Origin: WHSW01 sp963769945
GTDB taxonomy: Bacteria > Actinomycetota > Thermoleophilia > Solirubrobacterales > 70-9
DNA length: 64,000 nt
Direction of reading: 5' to 3'
Assembly: GCA_963769945.1 (NCBI GenBank)
Contig: CAVYOA010000007.1
Location: 1-64,000, forward strand
Shown: piece by piece, positions 54,378 through 63,323 of the stretch
Layout of the letters: every line of letters starts with the position of its first letter
How positions within the stretch are numbered: the first letter of the stretch is position 1
Position numbers and translations under genes: made by a program
Notes under the pieces: model-generated
Told to the model about the DNA's origin: nothing
Databases searched by the model: none
Seen by the model: the letters and a program-made list of their open reading frames with translations, nothing else

Positions 54378-54701
54378 ATGAGGGAGCAAGTGCTCGAGAC
54401 GGAGGCCGTGGAGATGCCCGACCTAGATGGCGACGAATCGGAGCTCGCCGCGCGCCCGCTCCCCGTGACGGTCGATGGATCGACCGACGTCTCGGCCTGG
54501 CGGGGCGGCGTCGGCAGCGCCGTCGTTGCTGCCGCGGGGGGCCTTGTCGCCGGGGCAGCCACCGTGGCGGTTGTTCGCGCCAGCCGCGCGGGCTCGTCGG
54601 GGCGAAAGCCCGTGAGGCGCGCGGGCCGCGGCCAGCGCCCGCAGCGGGTCGTTGCCAGTCGCTCGTTCCTCGTCGACGTCCACCTGCTTGGCGACAAGTA
54701 G
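54378..54701 (+). CDS. Small protein with one transmembrane segment
   Basis: 107 residues starting 6 bases after the GNAT stop. Acidic N-terminus (LETEAVEMPDLDGDESELAA), a hydrophobic segment VGSAVVAAAGGLVAGAATVA, and a basic tail (SGRKPVRRAGRGQRPQRVVA). No family recognised. Possibly co-transcribed with the acyltransferase. Confidence 0.5.
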   Translation: MREQVLETEAVEMPDLDGDESELAARPLPVTVDGSTDVSAWRGGVGSAVVAAAGGLVAGAATVAVVRASRAGSSGRKPVRRAGRGQRPQRVVASRSFLVDVHLLGDK

Positions 54702-54719
54702 CGACCGGTACCCGCGGCC

Positions 54720-55673
54720 GTGAGCGCTGCCCGCGCGCTCGAGATCGAGGTCCGCCCGCCCTGGCCGTACCGGCTACGGCGGCGAAATGGTGGCGATGGC
54801 GTCACTCGGATGCGCGGTGATGTCCTCACGCGGCTGCTTCATGTCGCGCGTGAGCCGATCGTCGTTCACGCCTGGCAGAGCGCCGGCGGCGCCGTTCACC
54901 TGCGCGCCTGCGCCAGCGGTGACAGCGAGTGTGCCCGCGAGCGCCTCGAGCTGGCGCTGGAGCGCATGCGTTTCGCGCTCGCCGTCGACGATGACCTGCG
55001 CGAGTTCTACGAGGCGTTTCGCTGTGACCCGCTCGTCGGCCCCGCGGTACGGCGCACGCCTTGGTATCGACCGAAGCGCCGGCCGTGGCCCTGGGAGGCG
55101 CTTGCCTGGGCGGTGACCGAGCAGCTGATTCAGTCCAGCCGCGCCGCCGAGATCCAGCGTCGCATGGTGCGGCGCTGGGGGGCGAAGCTGGCGCCGCCTG
55201 CCTGCACCGGCGACGCGGATGTCGCCTGGACCGGCCCGGGCCCGCTGCGAGACGTGCCCAGCGCCGATGTCGTCGCCGGCCTTGCGCCCGCCGAGCTGGC
55301 GGCAATGGACCTCTCGACGCCGCGCTCGATCGCGCTCGTCAAGTGCGCCCGCGAAGTCTCTCGGGGACATGCCGACCTGACGACGCGCGATTCCGACGCG
55401 CGCCTGCTGCGAATCTCTGAGATCGGGCCGTGGACCGTGCAGTGCCTCGGCCTCGGCGGTCGCGGCGACCCCGACTCATTGCCCGCCGGCGACCTCGCCT
55501 ACGTCAAGCTCGTCGGCTACCTCACCGGCCTCAACCGCCGCGCGACCGTCGAGGAGGTCGAGGACTACTTCGCACCGTACGCGCCGTTTCGCGCCCTCGC
55601 GGGAGCCTTCGCGCTCGGCCACTGGGGCCGCACGATGGGCGCCGGCCCGCCGGCGAGCAGCGTCGCCGCCTGA
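54720..55673 (+). CDS. DNA-3-methyladenine glycosylase (AlkA-like, HhH-GPD)
   Basis: 317 residues from GTG 54720. An N-terminal AlkA-like beta domain (PPWPYRLRRRNGGDGVTRMR) precedes the HhH-GPD core: WEALAWAVTEQLIQSSRAAE, LLRISEIGPWTVQCLGLGGR (hairpin), and the catalytic Asp probably in LPAGDLAYVKLVGYLTGLNR. Excises alkylated bases in base-excision repair. No adaptive-response regulator adjoins it. Confidence 0.85.
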   Translation: MSAARALEIEVRPPWPYRLRRRNGGDGVTRMRGDVLTRLLHVAREPIVVHAWQSAGGAVHLRACASGDSECARERLELALERMRFALAVDDDLREFYEAFRCDPLVGPAVRRTPWYRPKRRPWPWEALAWAVTEQLIQSSRAAEIQRRMVRRWGAKLAPPACTGDADVAWTGPGPLRDVPSADVVAGLAPAELAAMDLSTPRSIALVKCAREVSRGHADLTTRDSDARLLRISEIGPWTVQCLGLGGRGDPDSLPAGDLAYVKLVGYLTGLNRRATVEEVEDYFAPYAPFRALAGAFALGHWGRTMGAGPPASSVAA

Positions 55674-55744
55674 TCCCACGATCGCCGAGCGGCGCTAACG
55701 CACAACCATGGGACGCGAGCTGCCGCTCGGCCGTGCCGGGTCGT

Positions 55745-56758
55745 TCATTGCGGTACTCGCCCTGGCAGCAGTGAGTTGGTGAGCAGCTCGCTTGCCGCGG
55801 GGCGGTCGCTGATCAGGCCGCGGTCGGCGAAGAAGCCGGCGAAGTTCTCCCATTCGCCGGCGTCCATGAAGCCGAACGGCTGGGACTCGCGTTCGGGTAG
55901 GAGGAGCGGCAGCGTCGCCTCAACCTCGGCGCGCGTCAGCTGGGGATCGAGCCCGTCGCCGGCCGCGAGCACAGCTTCGGTCGCCGCCTCGGGATCGTCG
56001 ACCGCGTCGAGCGTGCCGCGCTCGAGCGCGGCGATGAACAGGCGCAGCGACTCGGGATCCTCGGCGATTCGCTCGGTGTTGGCGACGAGCACGAGCTCGT
56101 CGTAGGTCGGGATCCCGAGCTTGTCGACGGGCTCGATACGCGGCTGGCGGCCACGCTCGGCGAGGTCCACGCCTTCGATATTGAGAAAGCCGCCGAGCAT
56201 CGCGTCGGCCTCGCCCGAGAGCACCGCCGGCAAGAGCCCGAGCCCGACGCTGACTCGCTCGACGTCATCGAGGGTGAGACTCGCCTGCGAGAGGATCGCC
56301 TCGAGGAAGTCCTCCTGGTAGGGGATGCCGGCATCGGCGATCGTCTTGCCCTGAAGGTCGGCGACCGAGGCGATACCGGCCTCGGGTAGCGAGATCAGCG
56401 ACGACAGGGGCTGCGCCACGATCGCGCCGACGGCCTTCACCGGCAGTCCTTGCTCGCGAGCCAGCAGAACCTCGGGCTCATAGGAGATCGCCAGGTCGGC
56501 TCGGCCCGCCGCGACCTGGCGAATCGGCGCCGAGGGGTCGGAGGGAACCTGGGTCTCGACCTCGAGGCCGGCTTCGGTGAAATAGCCGCGGTCGATCGCG
56601 GTGAAGATGCCCGCGTGATCGGGGTTGACGTAGAAGTCGAGCGCGAGCACGAACTGCTCTGAGCCCGCTTCGCCGTCCTCCCGCTTCTCACCGCAAGCGG
56701 TGGCGATCGCCGCGATCGCGATGAAGACGATGGATGCGAGCGTAGTCCGCAGTTTCAA
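55745..56758 (-). CDS. thiY: ABC transporter substrate-binding lipoprotein, ThiY/NMT1-THI5-like
   Basis: 337 residues. Lipobox in FIAIAAIATACGEKRE. NMT1/THI5-like binding fold: FVLALDFYVNPDHAGIFTAI, DRGYFTEAGLEVETQVPSDP, RADLAISYEPEVLLAREQGL, GKTIADAGIPYQEDFLEAIL. The NPDHAG block is a mark of pyrimidine (HMP/formylaminopyrimidine) binding ThiY proteins. The operon is headed by a TPP riboswitch, which fixes the role as thiamine-precursor uptake. Symbol by analogy. Confidence 0.88.
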   Translation of the reverse strand: MKLRTTLASIVFIAIAAIATACGEKREDGEAGSEQFVLALDFYVNPDHAGIFTAIDRGYFTEAGLEVETQVPSDPSAPIRQVAAGRADLAISYEPEVLLAREQGLPVKAVGAIVAQPLSSLISLPEAGIASVADLQGKTIADAGIPYQEDFLEAILSQASLTLDDVERVSVGLGLLPAVLSGEADAMLGGFLNIEGVDLAERGRQPRIEPVDKLGIPTYDELVLVANTERIAEDPESLRLFIAALERGTLDAVDDPEAATEAVLAAGDGLDPQLTRAEVEATLPLLLPERESQPFGFMDAGEWENFAGFFADRGLISDRPAASELLTNSLLPGRVPQ

Positions 56759-56792
56759 GCCGGTTCTCCTTGGTCGTGTGATGGGTGGGGGC

Positions 56793-57566
56793 TCAGATCG
56801 GGCGAGTCGCTCGTGGGCGCCACCAGGCGAGCTTGCGCTCGGCCAATGCGATCAGCCCGAAGAGCGTGATCGCGATCAGCGAGAGGACGACGACGGCCGC
56901 AAACACCCGCGCCGTCTGTACCTGTCCCTGAGCTACGAGGATGAGGTGGCCGAGGCCGTCGTCGGAGCCCGACCATTCGCCAAAGACCGCGCCGATAACC
57001 GAGATCACCGCGGCGATCTTGAGCCCGCTGAACAAGAACGGCAGGGCCGCGGGAATCTCGATCCGCCGCAGCGTCTGCGACCTGCTCGCGTCGAGCGTGC
57101 GCATCATCCGCGGCAGCTCGGCGTCGACCGAGCGCAGTCCGTCGAGCATGTTGACCGTAATTGGAAAGAAGCAGACGAGCGCGATGATCACGAGCTTCGG
57201 GCCGATGCCGTAGCCAAGCCAGACGACGAGGATTGGGGCGATCGCGATCACGGGAACGGTCTGCGAAGCCATCAACAGCGGATAGAAGGCGCGGCGCAGG
57301 ACGTCGAAGCGGTGAAGGAGGACAGCGAAGGCGAATCCAACCACGGCCGCGATCAAGAAGCCCAACACGATCTCGATCAGCGTGGTCAGAGCGTTGTCGG
57401 CAAGCAGCCCGCGATCGTTCCACAGCGACTCGGCGACGTCGCTCGGGGCGGGGACGAGGAACGGCTCGATGTCGAGTGCCTCAGCGATCAGGTCCCACTT
57501 GGCGGCAAGCTGCCACAGGGCGATCAAGGCGACCACGACCAGCGCCGGAGCGAGCAGCCGCTTCAT
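56793..57566 (-). CDS. thiX: ABC transporter permease, ThiX-like
   Basis: 257 residues from ATG 57566, which overlaps the ATPase stop. Helical permease with EAA loop: LVPAPSDVAESLWNDRGLLA, LTTLIEIVLGFLIAAVVGFA, MASQTVPVIAIAPILVVWLG, MMRTLDASRSQTLRRIEIPA, ALPFLFSGLKIAAVISVIGA. SsuC/TauC/ThiX family. Between the ATPase and binding-protein genes under a TPP riboswitch. Confidence 0.88.
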   Translation of the reverse strand: MKRLLAPALVVVALIALWQLAAKWDLIAEALDIEPFLVPAPSDVAESLWNDRGLLADNALTTLIEIVLGFLIAAVVGFAFAVLLHRFDVLRRAFYPLLMASQTVPVIAIAPILVVWLGYGIGPKLVIIALVCFFPITVNMLDGLRSVDAELPRMMRTLDASRSQTLRRIEIPAALPFLFSGLKIAAVISVIGAVFGEWSGSDDGLGHLILVAQGQVQTARVFAAVVVLSLIAITLFGLIALAERKLAWWRPRATRPI

Positions 57567-58390
57567 CGCGCGGCCTCGAACAAGGCGGCTAGCGCACGCT
57601 CGCGGACGTCGGTGAAGGCAGCGGAGGTGACCGCCTCGAGTCGAGGGATCGAGCGCGGGGCAGCGGCCGTGAGCGTGGCGACGACGCGTGCGGGGCGCGC
57701 CGACAACACCACCACACGATCGGCGAGGTAGAGCGCCTCCTCGACGTCGTGGGTGACCAACAGCACCGTGCGCGACTGTTCGGCGAGCGCACCAGCCAGC
57801 CACTCCTGCATCTCGGCACGGGTGATCGCGTCGAGCGACGCAAACGGCTCGTCAAGTAGTAGCAGCGGCTTGCCGGCCAGCAGGGTTCGAAGAAAGGCGA
57901 CGCGCTGGCGCATCCCGCCCGAGAGCTCGCTGGGTCGTGTGCGCTCGAAGCCCGCGAGCCCGAAGCGGTGAAACAGCGGCGCCGCCTCGGCTCGCGCCGC
58001 GGCGCGTGAGGCACCCCGATTGCGAAGCGCCAGGGCGGCGTTGTCGATCGCGGCCAGCCATGGCAGCAGCAGATCGCGCTGGGGCATGTACGCGGATTCC
58101 GAGAGTCGGCCTTCCGCGCCGCTATGGGCGCCCACCCGCACGGCTCCCGCGCTCGGCTCTGCCAAGCCGGCGATCAACTCGAGCAGGGTCGACTTGCCAC
58201 AGCCCGACGGACCGACCAGCCCTACCACCTCGCCGGCGCCGACCCTGAGATCGAGCGGCTCGATCACCTCGAGCTCGCCGAAGCGATGTGCCAGCCCGCT
58301 GATCGCTACCCCGGCGCCCTGATCAGCCGGGCGCTTCGGTCCTTGAAATGTCTGAGGCTCCTCTACGGGAGCCTCCAATCCGCTTCGCAT
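57563..58390 (-). CDS. thiZ: ABC transporter ATPase, ThiZ-like
   Basis: 275 residues from ATG 58390, chosen because GGAGGG at the 3' end of the riboswitch lies 4 bases upstream; the frame is open to 58453. Walker A GPSGCGKSTLLELIAGLAEP, MPQRDLLLPWLAAIDNAALA, signature LSGGMRQRVAFLRTLLAGKP, Walker B LLLLDEPFASLDAITRAEMQ, VLLVTHDVEEALYLADRVVV. SsuB/TauB/ThiZ family. First gene of the thiamine-precursor operon. Confidence 0.9.
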   Translation of the reverse strand: MRSGLEAPVEEPQTFQGPKRPADQGAGVAISGLAHRFGELEVIEPLDLRVGAGEVVGLVGPSGCGKSTLLELIAGLAEPSAGAVRVGAHSGAEGRLSESAYMPQRDLLLPWLAAIDNAALALRNRGASRAAARAEAAPLFHRFGLAGFERTRPSELSGGMRQRVAFLRTLLAGKPLLLLDEPFASLDAITRAEMQEWLAGALAEQSRTVLLVTHDVEEALYLADRVVVLSARPARVVATLTAAAPRSIPRLEAVTSAAFTDVRERALAALFEAAR

Positions 58391-58485
58391 GCTCCCTCCG
58401 CGCGCATTACCGCACAGGTTCTGAGGGTCAGCGCCGGCTGGGGTGTGGCGCAATCTCAGCCCGCCGTGCCGCGAGCTCCCCTGGT
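58391..58485 (-). ncRNA. TPP (THI-box) riboswitch
   Basis: On the minus strand: CCAGGGGAGC (58484 down), GGGCTGAGA (CTGAGA = 58459-58454), ACCCTCAGAACCTG (core AGAACCTG = 58422-58415), then GCGGTAATGCGCGCGGAGGGA just before the ATG at 58390. These are the conserved thi-box elements. The terminal GGAGGG is also the Shine-Dalgarno, so TPP binding probably blocks translation of the ATPase gene. Confidence 0.9.
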
Positions 58486-58536
58486 TTAAGTCCTGCGCGC
58501 CAGTTTAACCCCCGGCGACACGAATCGTGCCGGGTT

Positions 58537-59895
58537 TCAGTCGACCACCGACCTGCCACCGGCGATCACGTTGACGAAGTTCTCCAGGTGCTTGGTCGTC
58601 CAGCACTCGAAAGCCGCGTCGCAGTGGCGCTCATAGGCCGACATCACCGAGTCGCCGTAGTTCCAGTAAAGGCGCGGCTCGGGGTTGAGCCAGAAGGTGC
58701 GCCCGGCGCGCTCGGAGATTTGCGCGAAAACCTCGGCATGGGGCTCGCGGCCGTTGGTGCGCGCGTCGCCGAGCACGATCACGGTCGAGCGCGGGTCGAG
58801 GTCCTCTGAGATCTGCTCGATGAACTCGAGCCAGACGCGACCGTAGTCGGTGTAGCCGGAGACGTCGGCGACGCCGCCCTCCTGGCTGATCTTCTGCGAG
58901 ATCGTGCGGAAGTCGCGCTCGCGCTCGAAGACCTCGGTCACCTCCGAGATCCGCTCGATGAAGACGAAGCTGCGCAGTTTGCGAAACGAGTCGTGCAGCG
59001 CGTGCAGGACGGAGAGAAAGAAGATGCTCGCCGAGGTGACCGAGGTCGAGACGTCGCAGAGCACGTAGATCTCGGGGCGGCGCGGGCGCTTGGGCCGGTA
59101 CTTGAGCCGTAGCGGAACCCCGCCGGTCTCGAGCGAGGCGCGCATCGTACGCCGCATATCGACCGTCGAGGCGTGCTTTCGCCCGCGCTGCTGATGACCA
59201 AGTGTCGCCAGGCGTCGTTTGAGCTGGGTAACGGCACGGTGCACCGCTGCCAGGTCCTGAGTCGGGCTCGTTGGCAGGGCGCGGTCGAGCTCGGCCAGCG
59301 GCCGCGACGGCGGCATCTTCTGGGTGCGCTCGATCAAGGCCCGCTCGAGCTCGCGGCGCAGATGCTTTTCGAACTCCTGGATCTGCTCGCGCTCGAGCAC
59401 AGGTCCCTCTTCGTCTGCATCGCGACCGCCGACCTGGAGTCCAAGCGTGCGGCGGATGCGCTGGACATCGACCCCGACGACGCCCGAGCCCTCGCCCTGG
59501 CGCCCGAAGGCGGCGATTGCGAGCCTGGCTGCGTCGCGCATCTCGCCCTCTTGGCCGTCGGAGATCGCCTGGCGGATCGCGTCGCGAAGCTCGTCGAGTG
59601 AGAGCCGATCCCCGCCCTCGTAGCGCTGGTCCTCACGGATCTCTCGCTCCAGCGCCTCGGCCTCGGCGGCGCGAAAGAAGTAGCGCTCGAAGATCAACTC
59701 GAAGACGCGCCGATCCTCCTGCGATTTGGCGACCGTCGCCGCCAGCGCCTCGCGAAAGTCGTCGCGGTTGGTCCAGGCCACAACCTCGAGCGCGGCGAAG
59801 GCGTCGAGGATCTCGGCGGTGCCGACGGCGACGCCCTCGCTGCGAAGCTCCTCACAGAAGGAGACGATGCGGGGGGCGAGGCCGGCAGGCGGCAT
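58537..59895 (-). CDS. VWA (CoxE-like) domain protein, MoxR partner
   Basis: 452 residues. N-terminal helical region (IVSFCEELRSEGVAVGTAEI, WTNRDDFREALAATVAKSQE), then a CoxE-like von Willebrand A domain with MIDAS DVSTSVTSAS and the partner motif STVIVLGDARTNGR. GRTFWLNPEPRLYWNYGDSV and HCDAAFECWTTKHLENFVNV are typical of CoxE C-termini. It lies 7 bases after the MoxR ATPase gene, forming the usual MoxR/VWA chaperone pair for metal-enzyme or envelope maturation. Client unknown. Confidence 0.87.
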   Translation of the reverse strand: MPPAGLAPRIVSFCEELRSEGVAVGTAEILDAFAALEVVAWTNRDDFREALAATVAKSQEDRRVFELIFERYFFRAAEAEALEREIREDQRYEGGDRLSLDELRDAIRQAISDGQEGEMRDAARLAIAAFGRQGEGSGVVGVDVQRIRRTLGLQVGGRDADEEGPVLEREQIQEFEKHLRRELERALIERTQKMPPSRPLAELDRALPTSPTQDLAAVHRAVTQLKRRLATLGHQQRGRKHASTVDMRRTMRASLETGGVPLRLKYRPKRPRRPEIYVLCDVSTSVTSASIFFLSVLHALHDSFRKLRSFVFIERISEVTEVFERERDFRTISQKISQEGGVADVSGYTDYGRVWLEFIEQISEDLDPRSTVIVLGDARTNGREPHAEVFAQISERAGRTFWLNPEPRLYWNYGDSVMSAYERHCDAAFECWTTKHLENFVNVIAGGRSVVD

Positions 59896-59902
59896 CAGAT
59901 GC

Positions 59903-60884
59903 TCAGCCTGTCGCTTCTCGGGGCAGCGGTGTTTCGCCCAGCTGCACCCCGACTCGCTCAGCGACCAGGTCGATGTCGGTGCGGTGCTTGACGATGATGC
60001 TCATCGTGCGCTCGAAGACCGAGCGGTCGATGTCGTCGGCGCCGAGCAGCAGCAGCGCTCGCGCCCAGTCGATCGACTCGGCGATCGAGGGTGGCTTCTT
60101 GAGGTCGAGCTGGCGGACCATGTGGATTACCTCGACCAGGCGCCGGGCCAGCCCTTCGTCGAGCTCGGGTGCGTGCAGGCGAACGATCTCGATCTCGCGC
60201 TCGACTTCGGGGTAGTCGAGCCAGAGGTAGAGGCAGCGGCGCTTGAGCGCTTCGGTCAGCTCGCGCGAGTTGTTCGAGGTGAGGACGACGATCGGGTGCG
60301 TGCGCGCCTCGATCACACCCAGCTCTGGAATCGAGATCTGGAAGTCGGAGAGCACCTCGAGCAGCATCGCCTCGAACTCCTGGTCGGTCTTGTCGATCTC
60401 GTCGATCAGCAGGACCACCGGCTCGGTCGAGGCAATCGCTTCCAGCAGCGGCCGGGTGAGCAGGTAGTCCTCGGTGAAGATGTCCTGAATCACTCCCGGC
60501 TGAACAACTCCCGCCACCTCCTCGCCCGCGGCTGCGGGGGTGCGGGGGGTGGGGTCAGGGGTGGGGGTTCGGTCAGGCTCGGGCGTGTCGTCGGGCGCCG
60601 CCTGGATGTGAAGCAGTTGCTTGCGGTAGTTCCACTCATAAAGCGACTTCGCCTCGTCGAGGCCCTCGTAGCACTGCAGGCGGATCAGCCTGCGCCCTGT
60701 TGCCCGCGAGAGCGCCTTGGCGAGCTCGGTCTTGCCGACGCCGGCCGGTCCCTCGAGTCAGGATCGGCTTGCCGAGCTCCTGGGCGAGGTAGGCGACAAG
60801 TGCCGCCGGCTCGTCGGCGAGATAGCCGGCGCGCTCGAGGCCCGCCTTGACCTCGGCGACGGTTGACTGTTGCGCGTCGGGCAT
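59903..60884 (-). CDS. MoxR-family AAA+ ATPase with proline-rich insert, one frameshift
   Basis: About 326 residues. LVAYLAQELGKPILTEGPAG with Walker A GPAGVGKTELAKAL (an extra base near 60757 breaks this), LIRLQCYEGLDEAKSLYEWN, Walker B VVLLIDEIDKTDQEFEAMLL, sensor VVLTSNNSRELTEALKRRCL. Between HIQAA and DIFTEDYLLTRPLLEAIAS an insertion of about 35-40 residues rich in PEPDRTPTPDPTPRTP is not usual for MoxR. That DNA also forms a G-run tract. Start ATG 60884. Acts with the downstream VWA protein. Confidence 0.87.
60536..60567 (+). repeat. G-quadruplex-forming tract inside the MoxR gene
   Basis: Plus strand has five G-runs of four to six in 32 bases (60536-60540, 60544-60549, 60551-60554, 60558-60561, 60563-60567) with 1-3 base loops. 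It is the template strand of the MoxR gene and encodes part of the Pro/Thr insert. Confidence 0.6.
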
Positions 60885-60903
60885 TGACCTAGATAATGAC
60901 GGT

Positions 60904-61155
60904 GTGCTGATGATCAGCGTCGTCGCGACGATCCTGCCCGACTCGATCGGGCCCTACCTCGCGCTCATGGGCGTCGGCTTCTTCGTCGCGGCCTGGGGGC
61001 ACGGCATGAAGTCGAAATGGGTCGTCGCGATCGGGCTGGCAATGGTCTTCTTGGCGACGCTGCTGTTTCCGATCGCGCTGCAGATCCTCGAGGAGGAGCC
61101 GCCGCCGCCGGGCCCGAAGGTGCCGCTCGCCGCTCGTATCGGGACAGGAGCCTGA
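60904..61155 (+). CDS. Small two-helix membrane protein upstream of ppk2
   Basis: 83 residues from GTG 60904 (ATG 60910 also possible). Hydrophobic segments IGPYLALMGVGFFVAAWGHG and WVVAIGLAMVFLATLLFPIA, then a Pro-rich tail (EEEPPPPGPKVPLA). The TGA overlaps the ppk2 ATG, so they are coupled. Divergent from the MoxR gene. Family unknown. Confidence 0.62.
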   Translation: MLMISVVATILPDSIGPYLALMGVGFFVAAWGHGMKSKWVVAIGLAMVFLATLLFPIALQILEEEPPPPGPKVPLAARIGTGA

Positions 61156-61931
61156 TGGGACGCCTCGACGAACTCGACCTCTCGCAAGTCGCTCACGAGC
61201 AAGGAGGAGACGCAGCAGCTCGAGAACGCCTGGGCGCGGCTCTCCCAGCTGCGCCTGACCCTCGGCGGGCAGATCGGCGAGCGCGAGATCGGCCCGCCCG
61301 TCTGCGTGCTGTTCGAGGGCTGGGACGCGCGTGGCAAGGGTGGCGCGATCAAGCGGCTGGTCGCCGAGATCGACTCTCGCCACGTGCGGGTTGCTCAGTT
61401 CGCGGCGCCGACGGCCGACGAGAAGCGCCACCACTTCCTCTGGCGCTTCTGGCCCAACCTGCCGGGGTGGGGAGGGATGGCGATCTTCGATCGCACCTGG
61501 TACGGCCGGGTGCTCGTCGAGCGGGTCGAGGGCTTTGCCACCCGCGAGCAGTGGCTGCGCGCCTACGACGAGATCAACTACCTTCGAGCGCACGCTCACC
61601 GACGAGGGGATGATCCTGGTCAAGCTCTGGATGCACATCTCCCCGGAGGAGCAGCTGAAGCGCTTCAAGCGCCGCGAGAAGAATCCGCTGAAGAGCTGGA
61701 AGCTGACCGACGAGGACTGGCGCAACCGCGACAAGCGCGACGCATACATGGAGGCGGTCGAGGACATGCTCGCGCGCACCGATGAGCCGAACGCGCCGTG
61801 GAGCGGTGATCGCGGGCGACTCGAAGCGCTACGCCCGCGTGGCGGTGATCGAGACCGTGATCGCGCGGATCGAGGAGGGGATGCGCGAGCGCGGGATCGA
61901 GCCGCCGGACCCGCTCGATGCGGACGAGTAG
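61155..61931 (+). CDS. ppk2: Polyphosphate kinase 2 (PPK2) family, frame-interrupted
   Basis: About 258 residues after correction. Walker-like VLFEGWDARGKGGAIKRLVA, RHVRVAQFAAPTADEKRHHF, LWRFWPNLPGWGGMAIFDRT, WYGRVLVERVEGFATREQWL, ILVKLWMHISPEEQLKRFKR and WKLTDEDWRNRDKRDAYMEA are diagnostic for PPK2. It transfers phosphate between polyphosphate and nucleotides. Frame changes near 61190, 61588 and 61805; the end IEEGMRERGIEPPDPLDADE stops at 61931. Probably an active gene with sequence errors. Confidence 0.85.
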
Positions 61932-61975
61932 ACGACCTCGGACCGTCGCCGGACGTCTCGTATAGGCTCGCGCGC

Positions 61976-63305
61976 GTGGCATCGAAGCCTCGGTTGCGCG
62001 CCGTCGAGCCGGCACGTCCCGAGCAGGTGACCGAGGCGGCAGCCGCCGACGCGAAGTCGCGCGGCCGCCGGGCTCGGCGACGCCGCCGTGCGCCGCCCGG
62101 CGTCGAGACCGCGGCCGAGCTCGCCGCGCGAGCTGCGCCAGGTGCGGCACGAGCTCGTCGACGCGCAAGCACGCCGGCGCCGAGGCCGAGCGCCGCGCGC
62201 GCGAGGCGCGAGGCCGTCGCTGGCCGACGCCGAGCTGCGCGATGCAGCGAGGTCGACGAGCAGCGCCGGCGCGCCGAGCTGCGCGCCGAGCACGCCGAGG
62301 CGGCGATGGACGCGGCGATCGAGGCCGCGACCGAGCAGGCCGAGCGCGAGGTGACGAGCGCGTCCGCGCCGAGGCGGCCGAGGCTGCGACGCGGAGCGGG
62401 CGAGCGCGAGGCGCCAGGCGGAGGCCGCGCGCGCCGAGCGCCATCGACGCGCGGGTCGCGCCGAGGCCGCGAGCCGAGCTGCGCGCGAGGGCGCAGGCGA
62501 CGCTGCGCGAGCGCGGCGGCGAGGCGTCGAGCAGCTGCGCGCGCAAGGCGCAGGCGAAGCTGCGCGTGCGGCCGCGGCAGGTCGAGGCGCAGCGCCGAGA
62601 AGGCTGGAGGCCGCGTCGAGACGGCGAAGGCCGAGGCGCTCGAGACGCCGCGAGCAGGTTCGAGGCCGAGCTCGCACGGAGCTGGAGCGCGGCCGAGCGA
62701 AGGTCGCGCAGGCCGAGCGCGACGTCGAGCTGGCCGCCGAGCAGGCCGAGCGCAAGATCAAGGCCGAGGCCGAGCGTCGCGGTCTCGCGCCGAGGCCGGG
62801 CTTGCGCGCACCGAGCAGAAGCTCGACAGCGCTCGTCGGCCGGCTGGCGCGCGAGGCCGAGCAGCGCGCCCGCGAGGAGGCCGAGGCGCGCCACCGCGAG
62901 AGGCCGAGCACCTCGAGTCCGAGGCCGCGGCCGCCGCCGAGCGGGCCCGCGAGCAAGCCGACGAGCAGGCGAAGGCGGCGCTGGAGGAGAAGCTGCGCGC
63001 CGAGCAGGAGCGGCTGCGCGACGGAGGCCGAGGAGCGCGCACGCGAGGAGGCCGAGAAGCGATGAAGGCGGTCGAGGCGAGGCTCGAGCGCGAGATCGCC
63101 CAGAGACCGGCCGCCGAGCGCGCCGCCGCGCGAGGCCCAGCGCCGCGCGCCGAGCTCAGAGGCCGACCGCGAGGCGGCGCGGCCGGAGGCCGCAACGAGG
63201 CGGTTCGCAGGCGCGTAGCGCCAGACGACGAGGGCGGCGGTGGGCCGCGGGCCGCCGAGGTCGGCGCGGCCGGGAGACGCGCCGTCAATCGCAGTCTACC
63301 AGTAG
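61976..63305 (+). CDS. Ala/Glu/Arg-rich coiled-coil protein, frame heavily interrupted
   Basis: Begins VASKPRLRAVEPARPEQVTE at GTG 61976, after a TATAGGCT-like -10 (61960-61967). The three frames between them carry long heptad-like Ala/Glu/Arg/Gln stretches, for example AELRAEHAEAAMDAAIEAAT, AQAERDVELAAEQAERKIKA, SEAAAAAERAREQADEQAKA and ALEEKLRAEQERLR. The real product is probably one coiled coil of about 440 residues, but I count eight or more frame changes, so neither exact sequence nor end (near 63305) is certain. Repetitive GC-rich DNA is prone to sequencing indels. Function unknown; structural or envelope-scaffold type. Confidence 0.45.
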
Positions 63306-63323
63306 CGGCTCGGCCACGGCGAC

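Noticed and set aside
51918..54389. An 823-residue minus-strand frame
   Set aside because: Only the part from 53177 down matches alpha-oxoamine synthases; the rest is antisense to the well-supported GNAT gene.
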